DNA of 64,000 bases, from the NCBI RefSeq assembly GCF_900101755.1, contig NZ_FNAE01000007.1, positions 102,636 through 166,635 on the forward strand, read 5' to 3'. The notes under the pieces are model-generated. The model did no database searches and was not told the DNA's origin. It was given only the letters and a program-made list of their open reading frames with translations. This document shows, in pieces, positions 8,258-16,614 of this stretch. Position numbers and translations under genes: made by a program. The DNA comes from Ectopseudomonas alcaliphila. GTDB lineage: Bacteria; Pseudomonadota; Gammaproteobacteria; Pseudomonadales; Pseudomonadaceae. The number at the start of each line of letters is the position of its first letter. Within the stretch, counting starts at the first letter, position 1.

Positions 8258-9181
8258 ATGGACAGGTTTCAGGAAATGCGGGTGCTGCTGGCAGTGACCG
8301 AGGCCGAGAGTTTCGCCGGTGGAGCCAAGCTGCTGGGCATCTCGCCGCCCAGCGTGACCCGCGCCGTTGCGGCGCTTGAGGCGCGTCTCGGCACGCTGTT
8401 GCTGGCGCGCAATACCCGCAGCCTGCGCCTGACCGAGGCGGGCCAGCGTTATGTCGAAGATTGCCGGCGCATCCTGCTGGAGCTGGAAGAAGCCGAGGAG
8501 CTGGCTGCCGGTGGCAGCGTGCGCCCGCGTGGGCGGCTCACCGTGACGGCGCCCGTGATGTTCGGCGAGCTGTTCCTGATTCCGCGCATCGCTCAGTACC
8601 TCGACACCCACCCGGACGTGGAGATCAACGCGCTGCTGGTCGACCGTGTGGTGAACATGATGGAGGAGGGCATCGACGTCGCGGTGCGCATCGGTTCGCT
8701 GCCCGAGGGCGATCATCCGGCGTTGCAGGTCGGGCAGATTCGCCCGGTGGTGTGCGCCTCGCCAGCCTTTCTCGACCGCGTCGGGCGCCCGCGTCACCCG
8801 GATGACGTGCGCGATGCGCCGATCGTCATGTCCACTGCCAGTGGCTTGCTCAGCCACTGGCAGTTCGTTGGCGCCGATGGCGATTTCGGCTTCACTCCCG
8901 CGCCGCGTTTCACCGTCAGCTCCAACCAGGCGGCGATCAGCGCCGCGCGCCTGGGCTGGGGTTACACCCGTGTGCTGTCCTATCAGGTGGCCGCATCGGT
9001 GGCGCGCGGTGAGATCGAGCTGGTGCTCGAAGCCTTCGAACCACCGCCCCTGCCTGTACACATCATTCACCAAGGGGGGCGCCAGGTGTCGGCCAAGGTG
9101 CGTACCTTCGTCGACCACTGCGTTGCCAGTTTTCGGGCCGACCCCGCCTTGCGTGCGGCCGGTGCAGCGCCTGCTTCATGA
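8258..9181 (+). CDS. LysR-family transcriptional regulator (first of tandem pair)
   Basis: This is a 307-residue DNA-binding regulator. The N-terminal winged helix-turn-helix runs through SFAGGAKLLGISPPSVTRAVAALEARLGTLLLARNTR, and the effector-binding domain starts near residue 90 (RGRLTVTAPVMFGELFLIP). ATG 8258 is preferred over the in-frame GTG six bases upstream because AGGCGG is better spaced from it. Its stop overlaps the start of the next LysR gene by four bases, so the two are translated together. The two proteins are alike throughout (GQLTL/GRLTV, EEGIDLAV/EEGIDVAV, TRCLSYE/TRVLSYQ), indicating a local duplication. The likely targets are the downstream GST and oxidoreductase genes (inference). 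Confidence 0.88.
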   Translation: MDRFQEMRVLLAVTEAESFAGGAKLLGISPPSVTRAVAALEARLGTLLLARNTRSLRLTEAGQRYVEDCRRILLELEEAEELAAGGSVRPRGRLTVTAPVMFGELFLIPRIAQYLDTHPDVEINALLVDRVVNMMEEGIDVAVRIGSLPEGDHPALQVGQIRPVVCASPAFLDRVGRPRHPDDVRDAPIVMSTASGLLSHWQFVGADGDFGFTPAPRFTVSSNQAAISAARLGWGYTRVLSYQVAASVARGEIELVLEAFEPPPLPVHIIHQGGRQVSAKVRTFVDHCVASFRADPALRAAGAAPAS

Positions 9182-10068
9182 GCCATCACCGCGAGATGCA
9201 GGTGTTCCTCGCCGTGGCCCAGGCGGGCAGCCTGGCGGCTGCTGCCCGGCAATTGCAGCTGTCGCAGGCCACGGTGATGCGAAGCGTGGCTGCACTGGAA
9301 AGCCGTCTGGACAGCACCCTGCTGCTGCGCGGGCCACGCGGTGTGAGCCTGAGTCCGGTTGGCGCGCGTTTCGCCGATAGCTGCCGGCGCATCCTGCAGC
9401 GGGTGGATGAGGCCGAGCGCTCCGTGACCGGCTTGCACACCAGCCCCGCCGGGCAACTGACCCTGGCCCTGCCGCTGTTGATGACGCATCAGGTGCTGAC
9501 TCCCATCGCTGTCGACTACCTGGCGGCATTTCCCGAGGTTAGCCTGGCCACCCTGGCGCGTGAGGAGCTGCCGAGGTTGCTGGAGGAGGGCATCGACCTG
9601 GCCGTGGTGGTCGGCCATCTGCCCAATTCGTCCGGCTTTGCCGTGCCGTTGGGGCTGGCGCGGCCGCTAGTTTGCGCGGCGCCGGCCTATCTGCAGCGCT
9701 GGGGCTGGCCGGCCAACCCGCAGGCCCTGCACACGCATCGCACCATCGCCCGTTCCTCGACCGGCCATGTGGGTGAATGGCGCTTTGCGGACGGCGCGCT
9801 GAAGCTCGCGCCGCGCCTGACCTGCAGCACGCCGCAGGCGGCCATCCGCGCGGCGCTCGCCGGTTTTGGGTTGACCCGCTGTCTGAGCTACGAGGCCTAT
9901 CAGGAGCTGCAGACTGGGCAACTGGTACCGGTGCTGGAAAACTTCGCCGCAGCGCCCGTGCCGGTGCAGCTGTATTACCGCGAGGGGCGGCGGGCGGCGG
10001 CACGGGTGCGCAGCTTCCTCGACTTTGCCGTGCCGCGTCTGCGCGCCCATCCGGCGTTTCAGGCGTGA
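9178..10068 (+). CDS. LysR-family transcriptional regulator (second of tandem pair)
   Basis: This 296-residue LysR protein overlaps the preceding regulator by ATGA. The winged helix-turn-helix is in SLAAAARQLQLSQATVMRSVAALESRLDSTLLLRGPRG, and the periplasmic-binding-like effector domain starts at about residue 88. It is clearly paralogous to its upstream neighbour but has drifted in the region that contacts effector. Its stop is 146 bp before the glutathione transferase gene. That gap holds an AT-rich patch (TTGCAAAAAATGAAATAG at 10078-10095) that could be an operator. Pairing of two such regulators suggests co-regulation or heteromer formation, which is inference. Confidence 0.88.
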   Translation: MSHHREMQVFLAVAQAGSLAAAARQLQLSQATVMRSVAALESRLDSTLLLRGPRGVSLSPVGARFADSCRRILQRVDEAERSVTGLHTSPAGQLTLALPLLMTHQVLTPIAVDYLAAFPEVSLATLAREELPRLLEEGIDLAVVVGHLPNSSGFAVPLGLARPLVCAAPAYLQRWGWPANPQALHTHRTIARSSTGHVGEWRFADGALKLAPRLTCSTPQAAIRAALAGFGLTRCLSYEAYQELQTGQLVPVLENFAAAPVPVQLYYREGRRAAARVRSFLDFAVPRLRAHPAFQA

Positions 10069-10214
10069 TCCGGATTGGTTGCAAAAAATGAAATAGTGGA
10101 TTGCCTTGAGTGGGGATTCTTCTCCGGGTTGGATGGGGCGAACATGGTCCCATCGTCGCGAAGGCCAGTTGTCTCGCGGAGACCTTACCCAATCTCGCTC
10201 GAAGGAACCTCGCC

Positions 10215-10841
10215 ATGTCCCGTCCCGTCATCAAGCTCTACAACTTCCCCCGCTCCGGCCATGCCCACCGCGCCGAGCTGATGCTGTCGCTGCTGCAACT
10301 GCCCGCCGAGCTGATCTTCGTCGATCTGGCCAAGGGGGAGCACAAGACGCCGGAGTTCCTTGCCCTCAACCCCTTTGGCCAGGTACCGGTGATCGATGAC
10401 GGTGGCACCATCGTCAGCGACTCCAATGCCATCCTTGTCTACCTGGCCAAGCACTACGGCAACGACGACTGGCTGCCGCAGGAGCCTGCCGCTGCCGCTC
10501 GCGTGCAGCGCTGGTTGTCCGTGGCCGCTGGTCAGGTGGCGTTCGGCCCCGCCGCTGCGCGCCTGGTCACCGTGTTCGGCTACTCGTTCAACACCGAAGA
10601 GGTGATCAACCGCGCCCACGCGCTGTTCACCGTGATGGAAGGTGAACTGAGCGAGACCCCGTTCCTCACGGGCGACAAGCCGAGCATCGCCGACGTCGCC
10701 AACTACTCCTACATCGCCCATGCGCCGGAGGGCAACGTCTCGCTGGAGCCCTATCCGAACATCCGCGCCTGGCTGGCACGCATCGAGGCACTGCCGGGCT
10801 TCGTGCCGATGCCGCGTACCGCCGCCGGCCTTCAAGCCTGA
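10215..10841 (+). CDS. Glutathione S-transferase family protein
   Basis: This 208-residue cytosolic protein has a thioredoxin-fold N-terminal domain (KLYNFPRSGHAHRAELML, with FGQVPVIDDGGTIVSDSNAILVYLA supplying the cis-proline and the glutathione gamma-glutamyl contacts). An all-helical C-terminal domain follows, with the N-capping motif DKPSIADVANYSYI. The catalytic residue is probably the serine of PRSGHAHR, as in theta/beta-like bacterial enzymes. The start chosen gives MSRPVIKLYNF and sits 8 bp after a GAAGGAA site. It is followed 53 bp later by the triple-fusion oxidoreductase, and the two are probably co-transcribed under the LysR pair. Confidence 0.88.
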   Translation: MSRPVIKLYNFPRSGHAHRAELMLSLLQLPAELIFVDLAKGEHKTPEFLALNPFGQVPVIDDGGTIVSDSNAILVYLAKHYGNDDWLPQEPAAAARVQRWLSVAAGQVAFGPAAARLVTVFGYSFNTEEVINRAHALFTVMEGELSETPFLTGDKPSIADVANYSYIAHAPEGNVSLEPYPNIRAWLARIEALPGFVPMPRTAAGLQA

Positions 10842-10894
10842 GTCACCGATAGCTGCCGGGATCACTCGGCAGCTTCTTTCGTGGAGGGCAGAGC

Positions 10895-12940
10895 ATGCAA
10901 CAGCTTCCCAGCCATCGGCACTCGCCCTGGCATGCCGGTGAAAAGCAACTGCAGGACAAGGTCGGCGTCGCCGAACGCATGGAAGTGCTCGGGCAGAAGG
11001 TGATCCGCGACTACATGCCGGATCAGCATCGCGAGTTCTATCACCAGCTACCCTTCATGATCGCCGGCGCCGTGGATGGCGCTGGCCAGCCCTGGGCCAC
11101 CCTGATCGAAGGCGAGGAAGGCTTCGTCACCTCGCCCGACCCACGTCAGCTGTCGTTCGATGTCGCCGCCATGGCGCTCGACCCGCTCGATCCGGCCACC
11201 TCCGGTCTGGGTACCGGCGCTGCCATCGGCCTGCTCGGCATCGAGTTGCACACGCGGCGGCGCAATCGCATCAACGGGCATATTCGCCAGGTCTCCATGC
11301 AGCGCTTGGACATCGACGTGGAGCATTCCTTCGGCAATTGCCCGCAGTACATTCAGCTGCGCCAGTACCGCCGCGTGTACGAGCGGGGCGTCGAGCGCCT
11401 GGATGCAACCGAGCTGGATGCGCGCAGTGCCGAGATGATTCGCGCTGCCGACACTTTCTTCGTCGCCAGCTACGTCGAACACGACGACGGCCGCCGTTCG
11501 GTGGACGTTTCGCACCGTGGCGGGCGCGCCGGTTTCGTCCGGGTGCAGGGCAATCGCCTGACCATTCCCGACTACGCCGGCAACCTGCACTTCAATACCC
11601 TGGGCAACCTCAGCGTCAATCCGCGCGCCGGCCTGCTGTTCGTCGATTTCACCACGGGCGACATGCTGCAACTGGCCGGCCGTGCCGAGATCATTCTCGA
11701 CAGCCCGCTGATTCAGGCCTTCGAGGGCGCCGAGCGACTCTGGACCTTCGACGTCGAGCAGGTGGTGCTGCGCCCGGCGGCGGCCTCGTTGCGCTGGGCC
11801 TTCGAAGAATATGCACCGACCAGCCTGATGACCGGCACCTGGGCGGAAACCGACGCACGCCTGCGCGAACGTGAGCAGCGCAATCAGTGGCAGCGCTGGC
11901 GCGTGCTGAGCCTGCAGCAGGAGAGCAGCGATATTCGTTCGTTCGTGCTGGCGCCGGAGCAGGGCGCTGCGCCGCGCTTTGCGGCTGGGCAACACCTGCC
12001 GATCCGCATCACCACCGCCGCAGGCGAAACCCTGTTGCGTACCTATAGCCTGTCCAGTGCGCCGTCGGACGGCCAGCTGCGTATCAGCGTCAAGGCGCAG
12101 GGGCTGGCCTCACGGCATCTGCACGAGCAGGTCCAGGTGGGGGATGCGCTGGAAGTACGCCCGCCGCTGGGCAGCTTTACCCTCGACACTGAAACCGCCC
12201 GGCCGCTGGTACTGATCGGCGCCGGCGTCGGCATCACTCCGTTGCTGTCGATGCTGCGCGAACAGGTGGCACTGGGGCAGGGCAAGCGCATGCATTTCTT
12301 CCAGGGCGCCCGCACGCTGGGCGACCTGCCGTTCCAAGCCGAGCTGCGTGAGCTGGTGCAGCACGCCGATGGCTTGTTGCACATCCACCGTGCCCTCAGT
12401 GCACCGGAGGAGGAGGCCATGCTTGGGCGCGACTACGAGCAGCAGGGGCGCATCGAGCTGGCGCAGATCAAGGCGGCGCTGTCGTTCGATGATTACGATT
12501 TCTACCTGTGCGGCCCGGCGTCATTTACCCAGGCGATCTACGATGGGCTGCGCGATCTGAACGTCGCCGACGCCCGTATCCACGCCGAGGCGTTCGGCCC
12601 CTCGACGCTGCAGCGTCGCACGGATGGTCAGGCCGACACCTTCGTGCAACCGCCAGCAGCAACCGAGCCGGTACCGGTGTACTTCACCACCTCGAGCAAG
12701 GAAGCGCGCTGGACGCCGGACAGTGGCAGCCTGCTGGAGCTGGCGGAAAGCCGTGGCCTGACGCCCGAATTCAGCTGCCGCGGTGGTTCCTGCGGCACCT
12801 GCAAGACGCGTCTGGTCAGCGGGCGGGTGCACTATCCGAACCCGCCGGCCGAGTTGCCGGAAGGCGATGGTGTGCTGATCTGCTGCGCGGTGCCGGCGCA
12901 GGGTGAGGATGGCGCGCAGCCACTGGTACTCGACCTCTAA
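10895..12940 (+). CDS. Fusion of PNPOx-like flavin domain, ferredoxin-NADP reductase and 2Fe-2S ferredoxin
   Basis: The 681-residue protein has three parts. Residues about 40-310 are a pyridoxamine-phosphate-oxidase-like split barrel (FMIAGAVDGAGQPWATLIEG, RRNRINGHIRQVS, FNTLGNLSVNPRAGLLFVDF). Residues about 335-580 form a flavodoxin reductase module with the FAD motif RTYSLSS and the NAD(P) motif LIGAGVGITPLLSMLREQ. The last 80 residues are a plant-type ferredoxin with cysteines in FSCRGGSCGTC and a fourth in LICCAVP. The layout suggests electrons flow from NAD(P)H through FAD to the iron-sulfur cluster and on to a flavin or other acceptor. The substrate is unknown; detoxification is suggested only by the neighbouring GST. 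Confidence 0.85.
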   Translation: MQQLPSHRHSPWHAGEKQLQDKVGVAERMEVLGQKVIRDYMPDQHREFYHQLPFMIAGAVDGAGQPWATLIEGEEGFVTSPDPRQLSFDVAAMALDPLDPATSGLGTGAAIGLLGIELHTRRRNRINGHIRQVSMQRLDIDVEHSFGNCPQYIQLRQYRRVYERGVERLDATELDARSAEMIRAADTFFVASYVEHDDGRRSVDVSHRGGRAGFVRVQGNRLTIPDYAGNLHFNTLGNLSVNPRAGLLFVDFTTGDMLQLAGRAEIILDSPLIQAFEGAERLWTFDVEQVVLRPAAASLRWAFEEYAPTSLMTGTWAETDARLREREQRNQWQRWRVLSLQQESSDIRSFVLAPEQGAAPRFAAGQHLPIRITTAAGETLLRTYSLSSAPSDGQLRISVKAQGLASRHLHEQVQVGDALEVRPPLGSFTLDTETARPLVLIGAGVGITPLLSMLREQVALGQGKRMHFFQGARTLGDLPFQAELRELVQHADGLLHIHRALSAPEEEAMLGRDYEQQGRIELAQIKAALSFDDYDFYLCGPASFTQAIYDGLRDLNVADARIHAEAFGPSTLQRRTDGQADTFVQPPAATEPVPVYFTTSSKEARWTPDSGSLLELAESRGLTPEFSCRGGSCGTCKTRLVSGRVHYPNPPAELPEGDGVLICCAVPAQGEDGAQPLVLDL

Positions 12941-13074
12941 TGACGAGGTGTACGCGCCGTTGAGTTTTTCTTGAACAGGCTCAAGCAAAGGTCAATGGCC
13001 CGCGTCGATACCGCTGTGGCCCAATTGATCGCGTTACCTGGTCGCACTGACCGGGACTCGATTGGAGATGCCAC

Positions 13075-13746
13075 ATGACCACTCTTCTGCACCTCGATGC
13101 CAGCGTTCGCGGTGAGCGTTCGTTGAGCCGCAAACTGTCCAAGGCATTCGTCCAGGCCTGGCTGGCCGGCGATGCGCACGCGCAAATCATCGAGCGAGAT
13201 GTCGGACGCAACCCTCCGCCATTCATCGATGAGGCCTGGATCGCAGCGGCCTTCACCGCAGCGGAAAAACGTTCGCCTGCACAGCATGAAGCGCTGCGTA
13301 TCTCGGATGCGCTGATCGGCGAAGTCGAGCGTGCCGATGTAATCGTGCTGGGCACGCCCATGTACAACTACGGCATGCCGGCAGCGCTCAAGGCCTGGTT
13401 CGACCAGATCATCCGCGTCAACCAGACCTTCACCTTCGATCTGGCTCGAGGCGACTTCCCGTTGCAGCCGACCATGGCTGACAAGACCTTGGTCATCCTC
13501 ACTTCGCGGGGTGAGTTCGGTTTCGCGCCAGGTGGCGTACGCGAGCACATGAATCATCTGGAGACGCATATCCAGACTTGCGCTCACTACCTTGGCGTTG
13601 CGCGCTCGCACGTGATCGCCATCGACTATCAGGAGTTCGGCGATACGCGCCACCAGGAGTCGATCGTTGCGGCGTTCGAGCGCGTGCCCGTCCTGGCCGC
13701 ACAGTTGATCGATCAGCAGGGCATGCCGATGTGCGCTTCAGCCTGA
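13075..13746 (+). CDS. azoR: FMN-dependent NADH-azoreductase / NAD(P)H quinone reductase
   Basis: This 223-residue flavodoxin-like enzyme reduces quinones and azo compounds by two-electron transfer. It has the AzoR-type N terminus LLHLDASVRGERSLSRKL, the FMN-contacting block VIVLGTPMYNYGMPAALKAWFDQ, and LVILTSRGEFGF in the second flavin loop. It is slightly longer than the usual 200-210 residues. It is convergent with a LysR gene, and their 3' ends overlap by 9 bp. Upstream, CTTGA and TCAAG (12970-12985) form a short dyad that might be a regulator site. Which azoreductase paralogue it is cannot be decided here. Confidence 0.82.
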   Translation: MTTLLHLDASVRGERSLSRKLSKAFVQAWLAGDAHAQIIERDVGRNPPPFIDEAWIAAAFTAAEKRSPAQHEALRISDALIGEVERADVIVLGTPMYNYGMPAALKAWFDQIIRVNQTFTFDLARGDFPLQPTMADKTLVILTSRGEFGFAPGGVREHMNHLETHIQTCAHYLGVARSHVIAIDYQEFGDTRHQESIVAAFERVPVLAAQLIDQQGMPMCASA

Positions 13747-14622
13747 GCGAGCCTCGTCGAGCAGCCAGTTCCTGAACAGGTGCAGGCTGCGACGTGCCTG
13801 CGTGGGCTGGAGTTCCACCAGGCGGTAGGCGAAGCCCGGCAGGGCGGGGCCTTGCAAGCGCTGTACGCGACCGTCACCCAGTGCTTCGTCGATCAGCACG
13901 CTGCTGCACAGCAAGGGACCGAGGCCACGCTCCACTGCCTGCAAGGCCAGCGTCTCCTCGCTGTACCAGGAAATGTTGTAGCCACTTTCTGCGTTTGCCT
14001 GGGCCAGCCAGGCGGGCCAGGCAGGAGGGTTCAGGTGCTGGTTCTTCCATTTGAAGGCCAGCAGTGGGCGGCCGGAAAAATCCTGGATGGTCGCTGGGCG
14101 ATCGCTTGGGCAGATCGTGCTGCTGGCCACGGCGATGAAGCTGTCCTCGAACAGTATCTGCTCGTCCGGGGTGTTCTCCGCCGGCCCGTAACGAATGGCC
14201 AGATCGATGCTCTCGGCGCGCAGGTCGGTCAGCTTCTCCGAGGCATGCACGTGCACGATGATGGTCGGATGAATCTCATTGAACCGCCCCAGACGCGGCA
14301 TCAGCCAGCGCTCGGCGAACGCGCGCGTGGTCGATAGCTGGATGGCGTCGCCCTCGACGGGTGGGCCGATCAGGGCAAAGGCCTGGGCGATCTGATCGAA
14401 ACCATCGCGCAGCAGCGGATACAGGGTATGGCCGACTGGCGTCAGCCGGACCTGGCGGCCGCGCTCAAGGAGTTTCTGGCCGAGGCCTTCTTCCAGTTGG
14501 CGTACTTGATGGCTGACCGCAGCCACGGTGACGCAAAGCTCGTTCGCGGCGGCGGAAAAACTCTGATGCCGCGCGACCGCCTCGAATGCCCGAACGGAGT
14601 TCAGTGGGGGAATTCTGCGCAT
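13738..14622 (-). CDS. LysR-family regulator, GcvA-like
   Basis: This 294-residue protein begins MRRIPPLNSVRAFEAVARHQ, the typical GcvA/AmpR-type N terminus, with the helix-turn-helix in SFSAAANELCVTVAAVSHQVRQLEEGLG. The effector domain carries LSTTRAFAERWLMPRLGRF. The frame is open upstream to 14688, but ATG 14622 has AGGAG ten bases before it and gives the family-standard start. The last 9 bp overlap the convergent azoreductase gene. Its target may be that gene or a gene elsewhere; it has no divergent neighbour. Confidence 0.85.
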   Translation of the reverse strand: MRRIPPLNSVRAFEAVARHQSFSAAANELCVTVAAVSHQVRQLEEGLGQKLLERGRQVRLTPVGHTLYPLLRDGFDQIAQAFALIGPPVEGDAIQLSTTRAFAERWLMPRLGRFNEIHPTIIVHVHASEKLTDLRAESIDLAIRYGPAENTPDEQILFEDSFIAVASSTICPSDRPATIQDFSGRPLLAFKWKNQHLNPPAWPAWLAQANAESGYNISWYSEETLALQAVERGLGPLLCSSVLIDEALGDGRVQRLQGPALPGFAYRLVELQPTQARRSLHLFRNWLLDEARSG

Positions 14623-14794
14623 GATGCCTTCGCTCCTGGCGTGCCTATCGCTGAGGCGATGGCTACAGGGGGAAACCGGGAGCGGCAATATAACCTGGTA
14701 TGCCGTTATGAGCGTTGCGCAAGTGCCGGGTCAGGAGTGTTGCGTGTTCTTATGCGTAGAGCGCTGCTCGTTGGTGTGCCGGCGCGTTCATGAA

Positions 14795-14826
14795 GCTGTT
14801 GCCGTTTCGAGCGAAACGGCAACAGC
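14795..14826 (-). terminator. Strong hairpin downstream of the 57-residue protein gene
   Basis: GCTGTTGCCGTTTCG and CGAAACGGCAACAGC pair perfectly over 15 bp with a 2-base centre. It lies 7 bp after the stop of the minus-strand small gene at 14833. No T-run follows, so the terminator role is likely but not certain. Confidence 0.55.
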
Positions 14827-14832
14827 CTCTGC

Positions 14833-15006
14833 TTATCCCTGCAGCTGCGCTTCTTCCAGCGCTTTGCGGTAGGCATCGGCTTCGTCCTGGGACGGGAAGA
14901 TTCCAACCAGCTCTCCATTCTGAATCACATCCCAGACCACGATTCCCATGGCACGGGCTTCACGGGAAAGATGTTCGTTGTCACGCTCATGCACGATCAC
15001 ATTCAT
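14833..15006 (-). CDS. Small conserved-looking protein, 57 residues
   Basis: This frame starts at ATG 15006 behind a well-placed GGAG (TTCGAGGAGACAAGC before the start) and ends in TAA at 14833. It gives a 57-residue acidic, soluble protein. The sequence opens MNVIVHERDNEHLSREARAM and has an IPS-like tail FPSQDEADAYRKALEEAQLQ, which looks like a compact alpha/beta fold. Codon use is high-GC and like the neighbours, and a perfect hairpin follows the stop, which together argue for a real gene. No function is recognised. Confidence 0.7.
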   Translation of the reverse strand: MNVIVHERDNEHLSREARAMGIVVWDVIQNGELVGIFPSQDEADAYRKALEEAQLQG

Positions 15007-15228
15007 GCTTGTCTCCTCGAAATGCGGATGCGGCGATATGTCGCATTTCGTTTATACGCCTCGTTAGCAAGCTAATTAAACTGCGGGTTCGGCAAAGGAC
15101 TGTTGCGCCAATGCAACGAGCGAAACGGCTTTTGGATGGTCGTCGTGGGGAAGGGGCATTGGCCTGCGGCTCCAATGCGCCCGTATTGCTGGCGATACCG
15201 CCCGGCCAGCGCCTGAGGTTCTGAGCAG

Positions 15229-16464
15229 CTACTGCACCGCGCGCCGCGCCATCCGACGCCGATATTGGCGAGTACGAAAGAGGTCTTTCACCTGCTGCGT
15301 CATCAGCGCCCACAAGGGTGATACACCGGGCTGGGCATCTCGGCCCTGGCTGAGCTTGTGCAGCTGATACTTGACCACTGCCATATTGGCCAGCGAGGCC
15401 AGCACCTTGTTCTTCCAGGTTATAGGTGGCAGCTGGGGTGCGCTGCCGAGGCCAAGCTGCCAGTCACGTGGCAGGTTCGGGTCGATGGCCAGGGCCGTGC
15501 CGATGCCGACCATCTCGATGCCGCTGTCCAGCACTTCTTGTGCAACCGGTGCACGACGGATGCCACCGGTGACCATGATCGGCATGCTCGCCACCGTTCG
15601 AATCTCGCGGGCGAATTCCAGAAAAAAGGCTTCGCGCGCCAAGGTGCGGCCATCGCGGGCCTGACCCTGCATGGCTGGCGCCTCGTAGCTGCCGCCGGAC
15701 ACCTCGATCAGATCCACATCCAGCCCATTGAGCAGGCGTACCACCTGCTGTGCGTCTTCGGTGCTGAAACCGCCGCGCTGGAAGTCCGCCGAGTTGAGCT
15801 TGACCGCCACGGCGAAGCCCGGAGCTACCGCGGCACGCACCGCCTTGACGATCTCCAGCAGCAGGCGCGCGCGGTTTTCCAGCGCGCCGCCCCATTGGTC
15901 GTTGCGCTGGTTGGTCAGTGGCGACAAGAACTGGCTGAGCAGGTAGCCATGGGCGGCGTGGATCTGCACTCCGCTGAAGCCGGCTCGTTCGCCCAGGCGA
16001 GCGGTGTGGGTGAAGCGTTCGATCACTTCCTGAATCACTGCCGGAGGCATCTCCTGCGGCGTGGCGAAACGCTTGGACAGATTGCCCAGCTCCAGCGCTA
16101 CTGATGAAGGCGCCCAGGTTGGCTGGCCCAGGTTGGACTGCATCTGCCGGCCGGGATGGTTGATCTGCAGCCAGAATTGCGCGCCGTTGGCGCGGCCGAT
16201 ACGGGCCCAGCGCTCGAACCTGGCTAGTTGCGCGTCATCTTCCAGCACCACGCCACCGGGCCCGGTCATGGCGCGGCTGTCCACCATCACGTTACCGGAG
16301 ATCAGCAGGCCGGCGCCGCCCTCGGCCCAGGCCTGGTAGAGGCGCATCAGGTGCTCGGACGGTGCGTGTTCGGCATCCGCCATGTTCTCTTCCATCGCCG
16401 CCTTGGCAATGCGGTTTGGGATGATCGAGCCATTAGGCAGGGCAAGGGGATCGAACAGGGTCAT
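15229..16464 (-). CDS. NADH:flavin oxidoreductase, Old Yellow Enzyme family
   Basis: This 411-residue TIM-barrel flavoprotein reduces activated C=C bonds of enones, quinones or nitro compounds with FMN. Family features are the N terminus LFDPLALPNGSIIPNRIAKAAM, the FMN contact QINHPGRQM, and the substrate-anion site HAAHGYLLSQFLSPLTNQR, followed by DQWGGALENRARLLLEIV. PIMVTGGIRRAPVAQEVL is the phosphate-binding strand near the C terminus. There is no C-terminal FAD/NAD domain, so it is the short single-domain type. GAGGAAG precedes the start. The promoter has the 19-bp spacing of MerR-activated promoters, and a MerR gene lies directly upstream on the same strand. The gene is therefore probably inducible by electrophiles or oxidants. 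Confidence 0.9.
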   Translation of the reverse strand: MTLFDPLALPNGSIIPNRIAKAAMEENMADAEHAPSEHLMRLYQAWAEGGAGLLISGNVMVDSRAMTGPGGVVLEDDAQLARFERWARIGRANGAQFWLQINHPGRQMQSNLGQPTWAPSSVALELGNLSKRFATPQEMPPAVIQEVIERFTHTARLGERAGFSGVQIHAAHGYLLSQFLSPLTNQRNDQWGGALENRARLLLEIVKAVRAAVAPGFAVAVKLNSADFQRGGFSTEDAQQVVRLLNGLDVDLIEVSGGSYEAPAMQGQARDGRTLAREAFFLEFAREIRTVASMPIMVTGGIRRAPVAQEVLDSGIEMVGIGTALAIDPNLPRDWQLGLGSAPQLPPITWKNKVLASLANMAVVKYQLHKLSQGRDAQPGVSPLWALMTQQVKDLFRTRQYRRRMARRAVQ

Positions 16465-16492
16465 GGGCGCTTCCTCGGTTTAACCTGGAGCG

Positions 16493-16523
16493 ACCTTAAC
16501 TTTAAAGTTCACTTTAATGTCAA
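16493..16523 (-). promoter_or_regulatory. MerR-type promoter of the Old Yellow Enzyme gene
   Basis: On the minus strand, TTGACA (16523-16518) and TAAGGT (16498-16493) are separated by exactly 19 bp. That long spacer is the hallmark of MerR-family activated promoters. It contains the perfect dyad TTAAAGTGAACTTTAA (16517-16502, arms of 7 with 2 between). The gene starts 29 bp downstream of the -10 hexamer. Confidence 0.82.
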
Positions 16524-16614
16524 TCGACATTCCTGGCCGTAAACGCCTCGAGTCTGTATGCGGCCGGGTGTCGTGCAGGTGTGGTGCGCAGTGTGTTCGG
16601 AGGTCGAAGCAGTA

